NCBI GenBank assembly: GCA_031254555.1
Contig: JAIRUF010000156.1
Location: 1 to 7,721 of the forward strand
Source of the DNA: Oscillospiraceae bacterium
GTDB taxonomy: Bacteria; Bacillota; Clostridia; Oscillospirales; Acutalibacteraceae
Length of the DNA stretch: 7,721 nt
Direction of reading: 5' to 3'
The notes under the pieces are model-generated. The model saw only the letters and a list, made by a program, of their open reading frames with translations, ran no database searches and had not been told where the DNA came from. Every line of letters starts with the position of its first letter. The stretch's first letter is position 1. Positions 6,220-7,721 of this stretch are shown piece by piece. Made by a program: the position numbers and the translations under genes.

Positions 6220-6272
6220 ACTGTATGTAATTGTGCCGGTGTTTAGATTCGCCGAAAAGCACAGTATACAGT
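6220..6272 (+). other. Compound hairpin in the tsaE leader
   Basis: Three nested stems can form. The outer is ACTGTAT/ATACAGT (6220-6226 with 6266-6272), the middle TGTGC/GCACA (6232-6236 with 6259-6263), and the inner CGGTG/CGCCG (6237-6241 with 6250-6254, one G-U). The inner loop is TTTAGATT, an AAAA bulge occupies 6255-6258, and a small internal loop separates the outer and middle stems. A following GTGAT-TGT-ATCAC hairpin (6271-6283) overlaps the outer stem and could compete with it. I do not recognise a known riboswitch. It would be transcribed only from P1. Confidence 0.4.
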
Positions 6273-6291
6273 GATTGTATCACAAAATTTA

Positions 6292-6321
6292 TTGATATCA
6301 TGATTTATATTTATTTATAGT
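6292..6321 (+). promoter_or_regulatory. Candidate proximal promoter P2 for tsaE-tsaB-rpiB
   Basis: TTGATA (6292-6297), an 18-base spacer, then TATAGT (6316-6321): five of six matches in each box. The predicted start near 6328 gives a short leader of about 25 bases before ATG 6353. The -35 box overlaps TGATATCA (6293-6300) and the repeated CATGATTTATA (6299-6309), so a factor bound there could block it. Confidence 0.55.
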
Positions 6322-6352
6322 ATTGTCAAAAATTTCTATTAAAGGTAAACTT

Positions 6353-6781
6353 ATGAAAACTTTTTTTACCAAAAGTGAAGATGAGACAGAAAATATAGGA
6401 CAAATGATTGCAAAGGAGCTTAAACCCCATGATGTTATTGCCTTATTTGGCGATCTTGGAGCGGGGAAAACAGCATTTGTAAGAGGGCTTGCAAGGGGAC
6501 TTGGGGTCAAAGCGGATGTAAGCAGCCCCACATTTTCGCTGGTGCATGATTACGGAGGGGTGCCGGCTTTGTATCACTTTGATATGTATAGGGTGTCGAC
6601 ATGGGAGGACCTTTGCTCCACAGGCTTTTTTGATTATTTGGATCTTGGCGGTATTCTCGCCGTGGAGTGGAGCGAAAATATAGAGACTCAGTTGCCGAAA
6701 ACGCATATAAGGGTTGAAATACAAAAAGGTGAAAGCGATGATGAGCGTACGATCATCATATCAGGAGATAGTATAAAATGA
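6353..6781 (+). CDS. tsaE: tRNA t6A biosynthesis ATPase TsaE
   Basis: TsaE is the small P-loop ATPase that works with TsaB and TsaD in making N6-threonylcarbamoyladenosine at position 37 of ANN-decoding tRNAs. The product is 142 residues, near the family norm of about 140-160. Motifs: GDLGAGKT, a Walker A (33-40, K39); SSPTF (57-61), a family signature; HFDMYR (75-80) with the conserved aspartate D77; and VEWSE (104-108). ATG 6353 is preferred because AAAGG (6341-6345) lies 7 bases upstream; an in-frame TTG at 6323 lacks a site and overlaps the P2 promoter area. The last four bases (ATGA) are also the start of tsaB, suggesting translational coupling. It is the first gene of the rightward cluster. 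Confidence 0.95.
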   Translation: MKTFFTKSEDETENIGQMIAKELKPHDVIALFGDLGAGKTAFVRGLARGLGVKADVSSPTFSLVHDYGGVPALYHFDMYRVSTWEDLCSTGFFDYLDLGGILAVEWSENIETQLPKTHIRVEIQKGESDDERTIIISGDSIK

Positions 6782-7482
6782 GGATTTTTGCAGTAGAGTG
6801 TTCTGCCTTAGCTTCAAGTGTGGCAATAGTTGAGCAGGACAAGCTTTTGTGTGAGTTTTTTACAAACACTGGGCTTACCCACAGCCAAACGCTTATGCCA
6901 ATGGCTCAAAGCGCTTTAACATGCGCTGGAATAGAACTTAACAGTATCGATTGTTTTGCCATCGCGTCGGGTCCGGGTTCATTTACAGGCGTTAGAATCG
7001 GCATAGCTGCGCTCAAGGGTATTGCAATTGCCCAGGAAAAGCCATGTATGCCTGTGTCCGCATTGGAGGCTTTGGCCTATAATTTTCTGTTTAAAAACTG
7101 TATAGCCTGCTGTGTCATGGATGCTCGCTGCAACCAGGTTTATACGGCGACGTTTAGGTGTACAGATACAGTACAGCGCTTAACTGCCGATGAGGCCCTG
7201 ATGATAGACGAACTCAAGTATAAACTACAAAACTATGATCTGCCCGTGGTTTTTGTTGGTGACGGCGCAAATTTATGCTATAATGCACTTAAAGATGAGC
7301 TTTGCGGTGTAAAGCTTGCACCCTTACCTCTTCGGTATCAACGGGCGTCGAGCGTTGCTTTTTGCGCTATGGATAAGCTGAAAACGCAGGATGCCGTCAG
7401 CGTTGAAAATTTGCTTCCCGTTTACCTGAGGGTGCCTCAGGCTGAAAGAGAGCTTAAAAAAAGGATGGAAAGTAAAAAATGA
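6778..7482 (+). CDS. tsaB: tRNA t6A biosynthesis protein TsaB
   Basis: TsaB is an inactive ASKHA-fold relative of TsaD that forms the TsaB-TsaD-TsaE complex transferring the threonylcarbamoyl group to A37 of tRNA. It has 234 residues, normal length. Motifs: N-terminal ILAIDTS-like strand, here IFAVECSALASSVAI; LTHSQTLMP (33-41); ASGPGSFTGVRIG (63-75), the family hallmark; VMDARCNQVYTATF (113-126); and a C-terminal PVYLRVPQAEREL. The first strand has Glu-Cys where Asp-Thr is common. AGGAG at 6763-6767 lies 10 bases before ATG 6778. The start overlaps the tsaE stop by 4 bases and the end overlaps rpiB by 4. The gene often found next, rimI, is absent here, and tsaD is not in the window. Confidence 0.95.
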   Translation: MRIFAVECSALASSVAIVEQDKLLCEFFTNTGLTHSQTLMPMAQSALTCAGIELNSIDCFAIASGPGSFTGVRIGIAALKGIAIAQEKPCMPVSALEALAYNFLFKNCIACCVMDARCNQVYTATFRCTDTVQRLTADEALMIDELKYKLQNYDLPVVFVGDGANLCYNALKDELCGVKLAPLPLRYQRASSVAFCAMDKLKTQDAVSVENLLPVYLRVPQAERELKKRMESKK

Positions 7483-7721
7483 TAGCAATTGGTTGTGACC
7501 ACGGAGGGTTTGAACTCAAGGAAATTATTTTAAAATTCTTTGATGAGAACAATATAAAGTATAAAGATTTTGGAATATATTCAAATGAGTCTGAGGATTA
7601 CCCCAAAATTGCAAAGCAAGTTTGCGGGTCCATTATAAGCGGAGAGTGTGACAAGGGTATCCTTTTGTGCGGAACGGGGATAGGAATGTCTATTGCCGCA
7701 AATAAAATAAATGGTATAAGG
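7479..7721 (+). CDS. rpiB: Ribose-5-phosphate isomerase B, N-terminal part (3' end outside window)
   Basis: The first 81 codons of an RpiB/LacA/LacB-family sugar isomerase are present; the full protein is usually about 145-150 residues, so just over half is visible. RpiB interconverts ribose-5-phosphate and ribulose-5-phosphate in the non-oxidative pentose phosphate pathway. IGCDHGGFELK carries the substrate-contacting D7 and H8. EDYPKIA (39-45) is typical, and GILLCGTGIGMSIAANK carries C64, the active-site cysteine of the RpiB group, followed by the GTGIGMS loop. ATG 7479 overlaps the tsaB stop (ATGA). GGAAAG at 7467-7472, 6 bases upstream, is the best ribosome binding site. The 4-base overlap implies co-transcription with the t6A genes. 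An allose-6-phosphate isomerase role cannot be excluded from this half. Confidence 0.94.
   Translation, partial: MIAIGCDHGGFELKEIILKFFDENNIKYKDFGIYSNESEDYPKIAKQVCGSIISGECDKGILLCGTGIGMSIAANKINGIR

Larger units (their letters stand above)
6004..6352. other. Divergent AT-rich regulatory region between rodA and tsaE
   Basis: No convincing coding sequence lies in these 349 bases. The left part (6004-6116) is the rodA leader and promoter. The right part carries two candidate rightward promoters, a palindrome, a compound hairpin and a second partial copy of the palindrome arm. The longest rightward frame (TTG 6231 to TAG 6320, 29 codons) has no ribosome binding site. The individual sites are listed separately. 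Confidence 0.8.

Noticed and set aside
6231..6320. 29-codon TTG-started frame in the tsaE leader as a leader peptide
   Set aside because: No Shine-Dalgarno sequence, no codon run suggestive of attenuation, and it crosses the P2 promoter.
6004..6352. tRNA, CRISPR repeats or insertion-sequence remnant in the large intergenic region
   Set aside because: No cloverleaf, no regularly spaced repeats, no terminal inverted repeats with target duplication, and no transposase fragment.
1..7721. A previously undescribed multi-gene system such as a defence, mobile or secretion cassette
   Set aside because: All eight genes belong to well-known housekeeping families with intact motifs; no unknown gene is present, so any novelty is confined to non-coding elements and the PcrA insertion.

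Overview
The window is 7,721 bases of chromosomal housekeeping sequence, most likely from an anaerobic Firmicute of class Clostridia. Three things point there: the heterodimeric PyrK/PyrD (class 1B) dihydroorotate dehydrogenase, strong GGAGG-type ribosome binding sites with frequent GTG and TTG starts, and a PcrA helicase with an extra segment between motifs I and Ia. That segment resembles PcrA proteins I recall from the Oscillospiraceae/Ruminococcaceae. The family-level assignment is inference.

Layout. Positions 1-4750 form one rightward, tightly packed cluster: the 3' end of pyrF, pyrK, pyrD, ruvX (yqgF) and pcrA. Every junction from pyrK onward is an overlap or a gap of at most 15 bases. 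The cluster ends in a strong bidirectional hairpin (4749-4782), followed by a smaller one (4791-4811). These sit against the 3' end of a leftward, single-gene rodA-type SEDS glycosyltransferase (4810-5985). Between rodA and the next gene lies a divergent, very AT-rich control region of about 360 bases (5986-6352). It holds a near-consensus promoter for rodA, two candidate rightward promoters, a palindromic site with a partial second copy, and a compound RNA-type hairpin. From 6353 to the right edge a second rightward cluster reads tsaE, tsaB and rpiB (cut by the window), with 4-base stop/start overlaps.

How the genes work together. PyrD, PyrK and PyrF carry out dihydroorotate oxidation and the final OMP decarboxylation of de novo UMP synthesis. 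RuvX and PcrA serve nucleic-acid processing, helicase and repair functions. RodA polymerises peptidoglycan glycan strands. TsaE and TsaB are two parts of the bacterial machinery that makes t6A37 in tRNAs, and RpiB interconverts ribose-5-phosphate and ribulose-5-phosphate.

I found no mobile element, CRISPR array, phage gene, toxin-antitoxin pair or defence system, and no new multi-gene system. The observations most worth checking are non-coding: a perfect 13-bp terminator-like inverted repeat inside the start of pcrA, and the structured, repeat-bearing leader upstream of tsaE. Two starts are better placed at non-ATG codons: GTG for pyrK and TTG for rodA.
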